A stretch of 64,000 nucleotides of DNA from Saccharothrix algeriensis (lineage in GTDB: Bacteria; Actinomycetota; Actinomycetes; Mycobacteriales; Pseudonocardiaceae): assembly GCF_016907655.1 (NCBI RefSeq), contig NZ_JAFBCL010000001.1:6792001-6856000 (forward strand), in the 5' to 3' direction. This document shows positions 24,951-33,762 of the stretch, piece after piece. Position numbers and translations under genes: made by a program. The first letter of the stretch is position 1; every line of letters begins with the position of its first letter. The notes beneath the pieces are model-generated. The model was not told the origin of the DNA and made no database searches. It saw only the letters and a list, made by a program, of their open reading frames with translations.

Positions 24951-26333
24951 TCAGGGCTGGTCGGCCCACCAGCGGCGGCCGGTCTCGCCGAGGGTGGAGA
25001 TCGGGTCGTAGTACGGGTAGCGCCGGTCCAGCGCGGCCGGGTCCTCCAGCTCGATCCCGGTCCGGTAGTTCTTCGTCCAGTAGGAGATGCCCAGCTCGCG
25101 GTCGTACTCGGCGAGTTGGTGCACCCACCGCTTGCCGACGTAGGGCACGTCGCACACGATGCGCGGCGTCGCGTAGCCCGGCAGGTAGCCCATGATGGCG
25201 TGCTGCAGCTCCTGCGCCTCCCACACCGCGACCCGCCAGTGCTCGGCGTTGGGGATCATGTCGCACATGTAGAAGTAGTAGGGCAGGATGCTCGCCTCGC
25301 CCTGCAGGGCGAAGCACAGGTCGAGCAGGTCGTCGGGGGTGGCGTTGACGCCCTTCATCAGCACGCCCTGGTTGCGCACGTCGCGCACCCCGACCTCCAG
25401 GGCGGTGCGGGCGGCCTCGGCGACCAGCGGCGTCACCGACTGCACGTGGTTGACGTGGGTGTGGATGGCGAGGTTGACGCCGCGCCGCGCGGCGGTGCGC
25501 GCCACCCGCTCCAGGCCCTCCACGACCCGGGGCTGGAGCCAGTGCTGCGGCAGCCCGGCCAGCGCCTTGGTCGCCAGCCGCACGTCGCGGACGGTGTCGA
25601 TGTCCAGCACGCGCATGAGGAACGACTCCAGCTGCGGCCAGGGCACGTTGGCCACGTCGCCGCCGGAGACCACCACGTCCCGCACGCCGGGCGTGCGCTT
25701 GAGGTAGTCGATCATGCGGTCCTGCCGGTCGACCGGTTTGAGCAGCAGCTTGTGCTTGCGGACCTGCGGGGTGGAGTTGCCGACCAGGTCCATGCGGGTG
25801 CAGTGCCCGCAGTACTGGGGGCAGGTGGAGACCAGCTCGGCCAGGACCTTGGTGGGGTAGCGGTGGGTCAGGCCCTCCTCGACCCACATCTCCGCCTCGT
25901 GCAGGGAGTCGCGGGTCGAGTGCGGGTGGCTGGGCCACTCGGGGTCGCGGTCGGAGCGGACCGGGACGAGGTAGCGGCGGACGGGGTCGGCGAAGAACGC
26001 CTCGGTGAAGTCGGCGGGCCCGGCGTCGGGGGCCATCGTGTTGAGCATCTGCGGCGGCACCAGCATGGACATGGTGGCCAGCTCGGCCTGGTCGGCGGCC
26101 AGCTCGTCGTAGAAGCGCTCGTCGAGCAGCCCGCCCAGCAGGGCGCGCAGCTGGCGGGGGTTCTTCACGCAGTTCGCCCGCTGCCACTGCGCGTCGCGCC
26201 ACTGCCGCGCGGTGACCTCCCGCCAGCCGGGGAACCGGCGCCAGTCGGGTTCGACGAGTTCCCGCCGGGCGTAGGTGTAGGGCTGGAGGCCCGGCCGCTC
26301 CAGCGCGGGTGCGACATCGTGCAGCGCAGTCAT
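24951..26333 (-). CDS. kamA: L-lysine 2,3-aminomutase (radical SAM, PLP)
   Basis: 460 residues. Radical-SAM cluster ligands Cys171, Cys175 and Cys178 lie in CPQYCGHC, and SGGD (conserved in the family) follows. The reaction moves the alpha-amino group of lysine to C3, giving beta-lysine. The region that in clostridial KamA is a Gly-rich loop ending in the PLP lysine reads PYVGK here: the Lys is kept and the Gly run is lost, so this is a divergent clade. It is divergent from fxsA and faces the kdd-kamDE-kal operon 3 kb away, supporting a lysine-degradation role. GGGAG 5 nt before ATG supports the start. Confidence 0.88.
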   Translation of the reverse strand: MTALHDVAPALERPGLQPYTYARRELVEPDWRRFPGWREVTARQWRDAQWQRANCVKNPRQLRALLGGLLDERFYDELAADQAELATMSMLVPPQMLNTMAPDAGPADFTEAFFADPVRRYLVPVRSDRDPEWPSHPHSTRDSLHEAEMWVEEGLTHRYPTKVLAELVSTCPQYCGHCTRMDLVGNSTPQVRKHKLLLKPVDRQDRMIDYLKRTPGVRDVVVSGGDVANVPWPQLESFLMRVLDIDTVRDVRLATKALAGLPQHWLQPRVVEGLERVARTAARRGVNLAIHTHVNHVQSVTPLVAEAARTALEVGVRDVRNQGVLMKGVNATPDDLLDLCFALQGEASILPYYFYMCDMIPNAEHWRVAVWEAQELQHAIMGYLPGYATPRIVCDVPYVGKRWVHQLAEYDRELGISYWTKNYRTGIELEDPAALDRRYPYYDPISTLGETGRRWWADQP

Positions 26334-26440
26334 CTGTGCTCCCTACCCGTTGAGTGGCATGAAGATATGCTGCCAGAAGGGCGGTTGGGCGTAAATATTT
26401 CGGCAGGGAGTGTTTTGGTCGGTTCGTTCGTTGAGCGGGT

Positions 26441-26920
26441 ATGCGCGTGTTCGCCGTAGTGCTGGTCGGGCTGGCCGTCGAGATCACCGCCCTGGTGGCG
26501 GCCTTCGGGGCGTGGGGCCTGCTGCCCACCCTGGGGTTGCTGATCCTGGGCGGGGTGGTCGGCTCGGCGCTGATGAGGCGGGAAGGCGCGCGCACGATGG
26601 CGGCGTTCTCCGAGGCCCTGCGCACCCGCCGCGCCCCGCACCAGGAGGTCGCCGACGGCGCGCTCATCGCGGTGGCCGGGTTCCTGATCGTCGTGCCGGG
26701 GTTCCTCAGCGACGTGGTGGGGCTGTTCCTGCTGCTCCCGCCGACCCGGCGGCTGATCAGCAGGCGCCTGGCGGAGCGGTCGCGGCAGCGCGAGCGGGAG
26801 GTGGTGCTCAACCTGCGCCACGGCCGCCCGCCGGCCGCCGGCGGCGTGGTGGTCGACGGCGACGTGGTGGAGGTCCACCCCGACGGTCCGCGGCCCGCGC
26901 GGCGGCCCGAGCTGACCTGA
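26441..26920 (+). CDS. fxsA: FxsA family membrane protein
   Basis: 159 residues with two or three hydrophobic helices (about 3-40 and 72-105). It shows the FxsA pattern: an N-terminal GLAVEITALVAAFGAWGLLPTL, GGVVGSALMRREG, and PGFLSDVVGLFLLLPPTRR. FxsA is a cytoplasmic-membrane protein of poorly known function, named for suppressing F-exclusion of phage T7 in E. coli. The basic C-terminus of about 50 residues is cytoplasmic. It lies between kamA and the LLM gene and has no obvious tie to lysine metabolism. Confidence 0.88.
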   Translation: MRVFAVVLVGLAVEITALVAAFGAWGLLPTLGLLILGGVVGSALMRREGARTMAAFSEALRTRRAPHQEVADGALIAVAGFLIVVPGFLSDVVGLFLLLPPTRRLISRRLAERSRQREREVVLNLRHGRPPAAGGVVVDGDVVEVHPDGPRPARRPELT

Positions 26921-26995
26921 CCGGTCCGGCCGGGCGGACCGTTCCGCCCGGCGTTCCCGGTGTCACCGGGGCGGCAGGCGGGTAAGTGGGACGGC

Positions 26996-27955
26996 ATGAC
27001 CGTCATCGGCGTGCACGCCTCCCACGAGCAGGTACACCCTTCCCGGCTGCTGGACGCCGTCCGTCGGGCCGAAGAGGTCGGCTTCGACGCGGCGATGTGC
27101 TCCGACCACTTCTCGCCGTGGAGCGAGCGGCAGGGGCAGTCGGGGTTCGCCTGGTCGTGGCTGGGCGCGGCCATGCAGGCGACCGGGGTGCCCTTCGGCG
27201 TGGTCAACGCCCCCGGCCAGCGCTACCACCCGGCGATCGTCGCGCAGGCGATCGGCACGCTGGGCGCGATGTTCCCCGGCCGGTTCTGGGCCGCGCTGGG
27301 CACCGGCGAGGCGAGCAACGAGCACATCACCGGCGGGGGGTGGCCCCGCAAGGACGTCCGGTCGCGCCGGCTGCTGGAGTGCGTGGAGGTCATCCGCGCC
27401 CTGCTGGCCGGTGAGGAGGTCAGCCACGACGGCCTGGTCACGGTGGACCGCGCCCGGCTGTGGACCAGGCCCGACCGGCCGCCGAAGCTGGTCGGCGCGG
27501 CCGTGAGCGCCGAGACCGCCCGCTGGTGCGCGCGGTGGGCCGACGGGCTGATCACGGTCAACGCGCCGGCCGAGCACCTGCGGCGCGTGGTGGGCGCCTA
27601 CCGGGACGCGGGCGGCGCCGGGGCGCTGGCGCTGCAGGTGCACCTGAGCTGGGACCCCGATCCCGGGCGGGCCGCGGCGCTGGCCCACGACCAGTGGCGC
27701 AGCAACGTGTTCGGCCCGCCGGTGTGCTGGGACCTGGAGACGCCCGAGCACTTCGACGTGCTCTCCGAGCACGTCACGCCCGAGCGGGTGGGCGCGACGG
27801 TGAACGTCTCCGCCGACCTCGGTCGGCACGCCGAGCTGCTGCGCGGCTACGCCGAGCTGGGCTTCGACGAGCTGTACCTGCACCACGTGGGCCAGGAGCA
27901 GGACGCGTTCCTCGACGCGTTCGGCGAGCACGTCCTGCCGGGGGTGCGCCGGTGA
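26996..27955 (+). CDS. LLM-class (luciferase-like, F420-type) flavin oxidoreductase
   Basis: 319 residues of one TIM-barrel luciferase-like domain. It opens IGVHASHEQVHPSRLLDAVRR, with FDAAMCSDHFSPWSE and LGTGEASNEHITG, close to F420-dependent glucose-6-phosphate dehydrogenase relatives. Cofactor F420 or FMN cannot be told apart by eye. A TAAGTG hexamer 7 nt before ATG suggests a leaderless start. Its stop overlaps the GH13 gene start (GTGA), so the two are coupled. The pair probably acts on a shared carbohydrate-related substrate, but that is inference. Confidence 0.85.
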   Translation: MTVIGVHASHEQVHPSRLLDAVRRAEEVGFDAAMCSDHFSPWSERQGQSGFAWSWLGAAMQATGVPFGVVNAPGQRYHPAIVAQAIGTLGAMFPGRFWAALGTGEASNEHITGGGWPRKDVRSRRLLECVEVIRALLAGEEVSHDGLVTVDRARLWTRPDRPPKLVGAAVSAETARWCARWADGLITVNAPAEHLRRVVGAYRDAGGAGALALQVHLSWDPDPGRAAALAHDQWRSNVFGPPVCWDLETPEHFDVLSEHVTPERVGATVNVSADLGRHAELLRGYAELGFDELYLHHVGQEQDAFLDAFGEHVLPGVRR

Positions 27956-29484
27956 AGCTCACCCGCACCGCCGACCTGTGGTGGAAGAACGCCGTGGTGT
28001 ACTGCCTGGACGTGGAGACCTTCCACGACTCCGACGGCGACGGCCACGGCGACTTCCGCGGCCTGATCGACAGGATCGACCACCTGCACCGCCTGGGCGT
28101 GACGTGCCTGTGGCTGATGCCGTTCTTCCCCACGCCCGACCGCGACGACGGCTACGACATCACCGACTTCTACAACGTGGACCCGCGCCTGGGCACCCTG
28201 GGCGACTTCGTGGAGTTCGTCCGCACCGCCCGCGACCGGGGGATGCGGGTGATCGCCGACCTGGTGGTCAACCACACCTCCGACCAGCACCCGTGGTTCC
28301 GGCAGGCCCGCTCCTCGCGCGAGGACCCGCGCCGCGACTGGTACGTGTGGCGCGACCAGCCGCCGCCGGACGCCGAGCAGGGCGTGGTGTTCCCCGACCA
28401 GGAGAAGTCCCTGTGGGAGCTGGACGAGAACACCGGCCAGTACTTCCTGCACCGCTTCTACAAGCACCAGCCGGACCTGAACGTGGCCAACCCGGCGGTC
28501 CGCGACGAGATCGCCCGGGTGATGGGCTTCTGGATGGAGCTGGGCCTGTCGGGGTTCCGGGTGGACGCGGTGCCGTTCCTGCTGGAGGCGCCCGTGCAGG
28601 ACCTGCCCGACCCGCACGACTACCTGTGCGACCTGCGCGCGTTCCTGTCGCGCCGCAACGGCGAGGCCGTGCTGCTGGGCGAGGTCAACCTGCCCTACAC
28701 CGACACGATGGCGTTCTTCGGCGACGCCGGCGGGGTGGGCGACGAGCTGCACATGTGCTTCGACTTCATCGGGATGCAGCAGATGTACCTGTCGCTGGCG
28801 CGCGGGCAGGCCAGCCCGCTGGCCCACGCGCTCAAGGAGCGCCCGCTGCCGCCGCGCGACTGCCACTGGGCGACGTTCGTGCGCAACCACGACGAGCTGA
28901 TCCTGGACAAGCTGACCGAGCCCGAGCGGCAGGAGGTGTTCGCCGCCTTCGGCCCCGACGAGGACATGCAGCTCTACGGCCGGGGCCTGCGCCGCCGCCT
29001 GCCGTCGATGATGGGCGACCCCCGGCGCACCAGGATGGTCTACAGCCTGCTGTTCTCGCTGCCCGGCACCCCGGTGCTGTTCTACGGCGAGGAGGTCGGC
29101 ATGACCGAGGACCTGTCGCAGCCCGACCGGCTGGCGGTGCGCACCCCGATGTGGTGGGACGCGGTGGACGAGCAGCGCCACGACGGGGATTCGCTGCTGA
29201 CGTGGGTGCGCGCGCTCGTGGAGCGCTACCGGGAGTGCCCGGAGCTGGCGTGGGGCGAGTTCCAGGTGATCGACACCCCCGAACCGGCCGTGCTGGCCCA
29301 CCGCTGCGACATCGACGGCGGGACGGTCGTGGCCGTGCACAACCTGGGTGAGGCCAAGGCGCGGGTCGACCTGTCGGGCGTGGGCGGCGAGCTGGTCGAC
29401 GTGTTCACCGGGCAGCCCGCCGGGGCGGACCTGAAGCTGGAGCCCTACGGCTGCCGTTGGCTGCGCGCCCACCCGGCCCCGTGA
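27952..29484 (+). CDS. GH13 alpha-amylase family enzyme (trehalose synthase-like)
   Basis: 510 residues. Conserved GH13 regions are visible: DLVVNHTS (region I), GFRVDAVP with nucleophile Asp205, GEVNLP with acid Glu244, and RNHDE with Asp314. The opening WWKNAVVYCLDVETFHDSDGDG and HPWFRQARSSREDP are typical of trehalose synthase (maltose isomerase), although that enzyme is usually longer. There is no signal peptide, so it is intracellular. It is coupled to the LLM oxidoreductase by a 4-bp overlap. Likely reactions are maltose/trehalose interconversion or glucosyl transfer. Confidence 0.85.
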   Translation: MKLTRTADLWWKNAVVYCLDVETFHDSDGDGHGDFRGLIDRIDHLHRLGVTCLWLMPFFPTPDRDDGYDITDFYNVDPRLGTLGDFVEFVRTARDRGMRVIADLVVNHTSDQHPWFRQARSSREDPRRDWYVWRDQPPPDAEQGVVFPDQEKSLWELDENTGQYFLHRFYKHQPDLNVANPAVRDEIARVMGFWMELGLSGFRVDAVPFLLEAPVQDLPDPHDYLCDLRAFLSRRNGEAVLLGEVNLPYTDTMAFFGDAGGVGDELHMCFDFIGMQQMYLSLARGQASPLAHALKERPLPPRDCHWATFVRNHDELILDKLTEPERQEVFAAFGPDEDMQLYGRGLRRRLPSMMGDPRRTRMVYSLLFSLPGTPVLFYGEEVGMTEDLSQPDRLAVRTPMWWDAVDEQRHDGDSLLTWVRALVERYRECPELAWGEFQVIDTPEPAVLAHRCDIDGGTVVAVHNLGEAKARVDLSGVGGELVDVFTGQPAGADLKLEPYGCRWLRAHPAP

Positions 29485-29524
29485 CCGCCGGGTCGGCAGG
29501 CGACTGCGCGCTGATACTTGCGCA

Positions 29525-29547
29525 ATCTTCACCACTCACGTGAAGAT
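29525..29547. promoter_or_regulatory. Inverted repeat upstream of the kdd-kamDE-kal operon
   Basis: Perfect 8-bp arms ATCTTCAC / GTGAAGAT with a 7-nt spacer, 36 bp before the kdd start. The core TGAAGATAT (29541-29549) recurs 27 bp upstream of kamA (26360-26368), so one regulator may control both units. Confidence 0.5.
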
Positions 29548-29582
29548 ATCCGCGTCCAGTCGCTGCCGACCGGAGGATTTCC

Positions 29583-30617
29583 ATGACGTCGCCGTACGGT
29601 CTGCACCGGGTCCTCGAACCGGCCGGTGTGCTGCCGCAGCAGGCGTGGCGGCTGGACGCGTCGCCGGGGTGCGGCGCGGACGAGGTCGTGGTCGACGTCG
29701 AGCGGCTCAACCTCGACGCCGCGTCGTTCCGCCAGCTGCGCGAGCGGCACGGGACCGGCGCGGCCCTGCGGCGGGCGGTGCTCGACATCGTGGCCGAGCG
29801 CGGCAAGCTGCAGAACCCGGTGACCGGCTCGGGCGGGATGCTGCTGGGCGTCGTGCGGGCGGTGGGCCCGGCCTCCCCGCTGGGCCTGCGGGTGGGCCAG
29901 CGGATCGCCACGCTGGTGTCGCTGACCCTCACGCCGCTGCGGATCACCGACGGGCTGGCGGCGTGGGACGGCACGACCGAGCAGGCGCCCTGCGCCGGCA
30001 CCGCGGTGCTGTTCGGCCGCTCCGTCGCGGCCGTGCTGCCCGCCGACCTGCCCGACGAGCTGGCGCTGTCGGTGCTGGACGTGTGCGGCGCGCCCGCCCT
30101 GACCGACCGGCTGGTGCGCCGCCGCGCCGCCGAGGGCCGGCCGGTCGGGTCGGTGCTGGTGCTCGGCGGCGGCGGCAAGTCCGGTTCGCTGTCGCTGGCC
30201 GCCGCGCGCCGCGCCGGCGCGAGCCGGGTGGTGGCGCTGGTGCCCACCCCCGGCGAGGCGGCCCGGGTGCAGACCTCCGGGCTGGCCGACGAGGTGGTCC
30301 TCGCCGACGCCCGCGACCCGGTGGCGGTGCTGGCGGCGGTGGGCAGGCCGGTCGACCTCACCGTGGTGTGCGTGGACGTGCCGGGCTGCGAGCACGGCGC
30401 GATCCTGGCGACCGCCGAGGGCGGCACGGTGGTGTTCTTCTCCATGGCCACGTCGTTCCCCGCCGCCGCGCTGGGCGCCGAGGGCCTGGCGGCGGACGTG
30501 GAGCTGCTCGTGGGCAACGGCTACGTGCCCGGTCACGCGGCGTTCGCGCTGGAGCTGGTGCGCTCCGAGCCTGCCGTGCGCGCGCTGTTCGACCACCGGC
30601 AGACTGCACAGGCGTGA
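29583..30617 (+). CDS. kdd: L-erythro-3,5-diaminohexanoate dehydrogenase
   Basis: 344 residues. The Kdd signature GKLQNPVTGSGG is at 74-85, and a Rossmann NAD site VLVLGGGGKSG is at 191-201. The enzyme oxidatively deaminates 3,5-diaminohexanoate to 5-amino-3-oxohexanoate with NAD(P). It is the first gene of the operon, with GGAGG 6 nt before ATG and an inverted repeat just upstream. The next gene overlaps its stop by 4 bp. Confidence 0.92.
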   Translation: MTSPYGLHRVLEPAGVLPQQAWRLDASPGCGADEVVVDVERLNLDAASFRQLRERHGTGAALRRAVLDIVAERGKLQNPVTGSGGMLLGVVRAVGPASPLGLRVGQRIATLVSLTLTPLRITDGLAAWDGTTEQAPCAGTAVLFGRSVAAVLPADLPDELALSVLDVCGAPALTDRLVRRRAAEGRPVGSVLVLGGGGKSGSLSLAAARRAGASRVVALVPTPGEAARVQTSGLADEVVLADARDPVAVLAAVGRPVDLTVVCVDVPGCEHGAILATAEGGTVVFFSMATSFPAAALGAEGLAADVELLVGNGYVPGHAAFALELVRSEPAVRALFDHRQTAQA

Positions 30618-32194
30618 CTACTGTGAATGGCGCCCCGGCGGCGACGGGCACGCAACTGCTCGTCGGCGGCCGCATCCACTCCCCGACCGCGCCCGACGCC
30701 ACGGCGATGGCGATCACCGACGGCACCGTGGTGTGGCTGGGCGGCGACCGGGTCGGCCGCGCGCTGCACCCCGGCGCCGAGGTCGTGGACCTGGGCGGCG
30801 CGTGGGTCGCGCCCGCGTTCGTCGACGCCCACGTGCACGCCACCTCCGCCGGCCTGCTGCTCACCGGCCTGGACCTGACCGGCTGCGCGTCCCCGGGCGC
30901 GCTGCTGGAGGCGGTGCGGTCGGCCGAGGGCCCCCTGGTGTGGGGCCACGGCTGGGACGAGACGCGGTGGCCGGGCGACCGGCCGCCCACGCGCGCGGAG
31001 CTGGACGAGGCGGCGCGCGGCAAGGCCGTCTACCTGTCGCGGATCGACGTGCACTCGGCGCTGGCGTCCTCGGCGCTGCTCGACCTGGCGCCGGCCGCGC
31101 GCGGCGCCGACGGCTGGTCCCCGGACGGCCCGCTCACCCGCGCCGCCCACCACCACGTGCGGGGCGCGGCCAAGGACGCCATCCCGGCACCCGCCCGCCG
31201 CGCCGCGCAGCGGGCGTTCCTGGCGCACGCCGCCTCGCGGGGCGTCGCCTCGGTGCACGAGTGCGCCGGCCCCGACATCTCCGGCCGCGACGACCTGGCC
31301 GACCTGCTCGCCGGCGCCGACGGGCCGCAGGTCGTGGGCTACTGGGGCGGCCTGGAGCCGATCGACCTGCCGGTGCGCGGCCTGGCCGGCGACCTGTTCG
31401 TCGACGGCGCGCTGGGCTCGCGCACGGCCGCGCTGTGCTCGCCCTACGCCGACGCCGCGACCACCGGCGCGCTGTACCTGGACGCCGAGCGGATCGCCGA
31501 GCACCTGGTGGCCTGCACGCGGGCCGGGCTGCAAGGCGGGTTCCACGTCATCGGCGACGCCGCGGTGGCCGAGGTCGTGGAAGGCTTCCGGCGGGCGGCC
31601 GAGGTCGTCGGCGTGCCCGCCCTGGCCGCGCGCAGGCACCGCCTGGAGCACGTGGAGATGATCACCGCCGAGCAGGCGGCGCTGCTGGGCTCGTGGGGCG
31701 CGGTGGCCTCGGTGCAGCCGCTGTTCGACCGCGAGTGGGGCGGCCCGTCGGGCATGTACGCGCAGCGCCTGGGCGTCGAGCGCGCCGCCGCGCTCAACCC
31801 GTTCGCCCGGCTCGCCGCCGCCGGCGTCGTGCTGGCCCTGGGCTCGGACGCCCCGGTGACGCCGGTCGACCCGTGGGCGGCGGTCCGCGCGGCCGTGCGC
31901 CACCGCACCGACGGGTCCGGCCTCTCGCCGCGCGCGGCGTTCACCGCCCACACGCGCGGCGGCTGGCGGGCGGCGGGCGTGGACGACGGCCTCACCGGCA
32001 CGCTGCAGCCGGGCGCGCCCGCCACCTACGCGGTGTGGGACGCGGGCGAGCTGGAGGTCACCGCCCCCGACTCGCGCGTGCAGCGGTGGTCCACCGACCC
32101 GCGCTCCGGGGTGCCGGGCCTGCCGTCGCTGGACACCGCGCCGACGTGCCTGCGGACGGTCCTGCGCGGGCGGACGATCTACGACAAGGGGTGA
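30614..32194 (+). CDS. Amidohydrolase (YtcJ-like, amidohydrolase-3)
   Basis: 526 residues. The metal-binding HxH is His73 and His75 in FVDAHVHAT. Later metal and catalytic regions are FHVIGDAAV, RLEHVEM and LALGSDAPV. The family hydrolyses N-acyl or cyclic amides, and members are often mis-annotated, so the substrate is open. It is embedded between kdd and kamD with a 4-bp overlap upstream and 2 bp downstream. It should therefore act on something linked to lysine or aminohexanoate metabolism, for example releasing an amine from an acylated or lactam form (inference). Confidence 0.85.
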   Translation: MTTVNGAPAATGTQLLVGGRIHSPTAPDATAMAITDGTVVWLGGDRVGRALHPGAEVVDLGGAWVAPAFVDAHVHATSAGLLLTGLDLTGCASPGALLEAVRSAEGPLVWGHGWDETRWPGDRPPTRAELDEAARGKAVYLSRIDVHSALASSALLDLAPAARGADGWSPDGPLTRAAHHHVRGAAKDAIPAPARRAAQRAFLAHAASRGVASVHECAGPDISGRDDLADLLAGADGPQVVGYWGGLEPIDLPVRGLAGDLFVDGALGSRTAALCSPYADAATTGALYLDAERIAEHLVACTRAGLQGGFHVIGDAAVAEVVEGFRRAAEVVGVPALAARRHRLEHVEMITAEQAALLGSWGAVASVQPLFDREWGGPSGMYAQRLGVERAAALNPFARLAAAGVVLALGSDAPVTPVDPWAAVRAAVRHRTDGSGLSPRAAFTAHTRGGWRAAGVDDGLTGTLQPGAPATYAVWDAGELEVTAPDSRVQRWSTDPRSGVPGLPSLDTAPTCLRTVLRGRTIYDKG

Positions 32195-32196
32195 CG

Positions 32197-33762
32197 ATGG
32201 CGTTGCTCGACCTCGACCCGGCGGTGGTCGCCAGGGCGCGCGAGCTGGCCGCGAAGGCCGCCGAGCCGGTGGTGGCCCTGGCCAGGGCGCACACCACGGT
32301 GGCGGTCGAGCGCGCCGCGCTGCGGCTGGCCGGGATCACCGGCGCGGACTCCACCCACCGCGCCGGCGACGTGCCGTGGGTCAACCGGGTGGTCGACACC
32401 GTGCGCGAGCACTGCGGGCTGGAGCACGGCGTGGCGCTGCCCGCCTTCCACGCCCTGCGCGAGCACGGCCTCGCCACGCTGACCGAACTGGCCGAGGCCA
32501 CCGCCGCCGGGCAGGTGCGGTTCACCCTGCCGCGGGGGCGGGACCGGGCGCGCGCGGAGAAGGCCGCCCGGACCGCCGTCGCCCGGGGCCTGCGCACCGT
32601 CGACCGCAACCGGGCGCGGCGCGACCGGCTGGTGGCCCGGCTGGGCGACCCGCCGCAGCGGCCCTGGATCTACCTGATCGTGGCCACCGGCGACATCGAC
32701 GAGGACGTGGTGCAGGCGTGCAACGCCGCCCGCGCCGGCGCGGACGTCATCGCGGTGATCCGCTCCACCGGGCAGTCGCTGCTGGACTACGTGCCCGAGG
32801 GCGCCACGCACCACGGGTTCGCCGGCACCTACGCCACCCAGGAGAACTTCCGGATCATGCGCGCCGCGCTGGACGAGGTGTCCGCGGAGGTCGGCCGGTA
32901 CGTGCGGCTGACCAACTACGCCTCCGGGCTGTGCATGCCCGAGATCGCGGTGCTGGCCGGGCTGCAGCGGCTGGACATGATGCTCAACGACTCGATGTAC
33001 GGCATCCTGTTCCGCGACATCAACCCCGTCCGCACGTTCGTCGACCAGCGCTTCTCCCGCCAGGTGCACGCCCGCGCCGGGATCGTCATCAACACCGGCG
33101 AGGACAACTACCTCACCACCGCCGACGCCGTGGACGCCGCGCACACCGTCACCGTCTCCCAGCTGCTCAACGAGCACTTCGCGCACGAGGCGGGGCTGCC
33201 CGACCACCTGCTCGGGCTGGGGCACGCCTTCGAGATCGACCCGAAGGTGCCCGAGTCGTTCCGGCTGGAGCTGGCGCACGCCCTGCTGGCGCGCGAGCTG
33301 TTCCCCGACGCGCCGCTGAAGTGGATGCCGCCGACCAAGCACATGACCGGCGACGTGTTCAACGGCTACCTGCTCGACGGGTTCTTCAACCTGGCGGGCG
33401 TGCTGACCGGGCAGAGCATCCTGCTGGTGGGGATGATGACCGAGGCGGTGGTCACGCCGTTCCTGTCCGACCGGGACCTGGCGCTGGCCAACGTCCGCTA
33501 CGTGCTCGCCGCGGCGGGCGGCCTGCGCGAGGACTTCCGGCCCGCGCCCGACGGCCTGATCGTCCGGCGCGCCCACCGGGTGCTGGGGGAGGCGGTCGCC
33601 CTGCTGGAGCGGATCGTGGCCGACGGGCTGCTGGAGGCCATCGCCGAGGGCACCTTCGGGCTGATGAAGCGCCCCGCGCACGGCGGCAAGGGCGCGGACG
33701 GCGTGGTGGAGAAGGCCGACGGCTACTGCAACCCGGCCTCGGAACTGCTGGAGGCACGGTGA
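32197..33762 (+). CDS. kamD: Beta-lysine (D-lysine) 5,6-aminomutase alpha subunit
   Basis: 521 residues, the normal length for KamD. It carries the TIM-barrel subunit features of 5,6-LAM: IRSTGQSLLDYVPEGATHHGFAG-type segments, TNYASGLCMPEIAVLAG, LNDSMYGILFRDIN and RQVHARAGIVINTGEDNYL. With KamE, adenosylcobalamin and PLP it moves the terminal amino group of beta-lysine to C5, giving 3,5-diaminohexanoate. The start follows the amidohydrolase stop by 2 bp; its own stop overlaps kamE by 4 bp, so the two subunits are made together. Confidence 0.93.
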   Translation: MALLDLDPAVVARARELAAKAAEPVVALARAHTTVAVERAALRLAGITGADSTHRAGDVPWVNRVVDTVREHCGLEHGVALPAFHALREHGLATLTELAEATAAGQVRFTLPRGRDRARAEKAARTAVARGLRTVDRNRARRDRLVARLGDPPQRPWIYLIVATGDIDEDVVQACNAARAGADVIAVIRSTGQSLLDYVPEGATHHGFAGTYATQENFRIMRAALDEVSAEVGRYVRLTNYASGLCMPEIAVLAGLQRLDMMLNDSMYGILFRDINPVRTFVDQRFSRQVHARAGIVINTGEDNYLTTADAVDAAHTVTVSQLLNEHFAHEAGLPDHLLGLGHAFEIDPKVPESFRLELAHALLARELFPDAPLKWMPPTKHMTGDVFNGYLLDGFFNLAGVLTGQSILLVGMMTEAVVTPFLSDRDLALANVRYVLAAAGGLREDFRPAPDGLIVRRAHRVLGEAVALLERIVADGLLEAIAEGTFGLMKRPAHGGKGADGVVEKADGYCNPASELLEAR

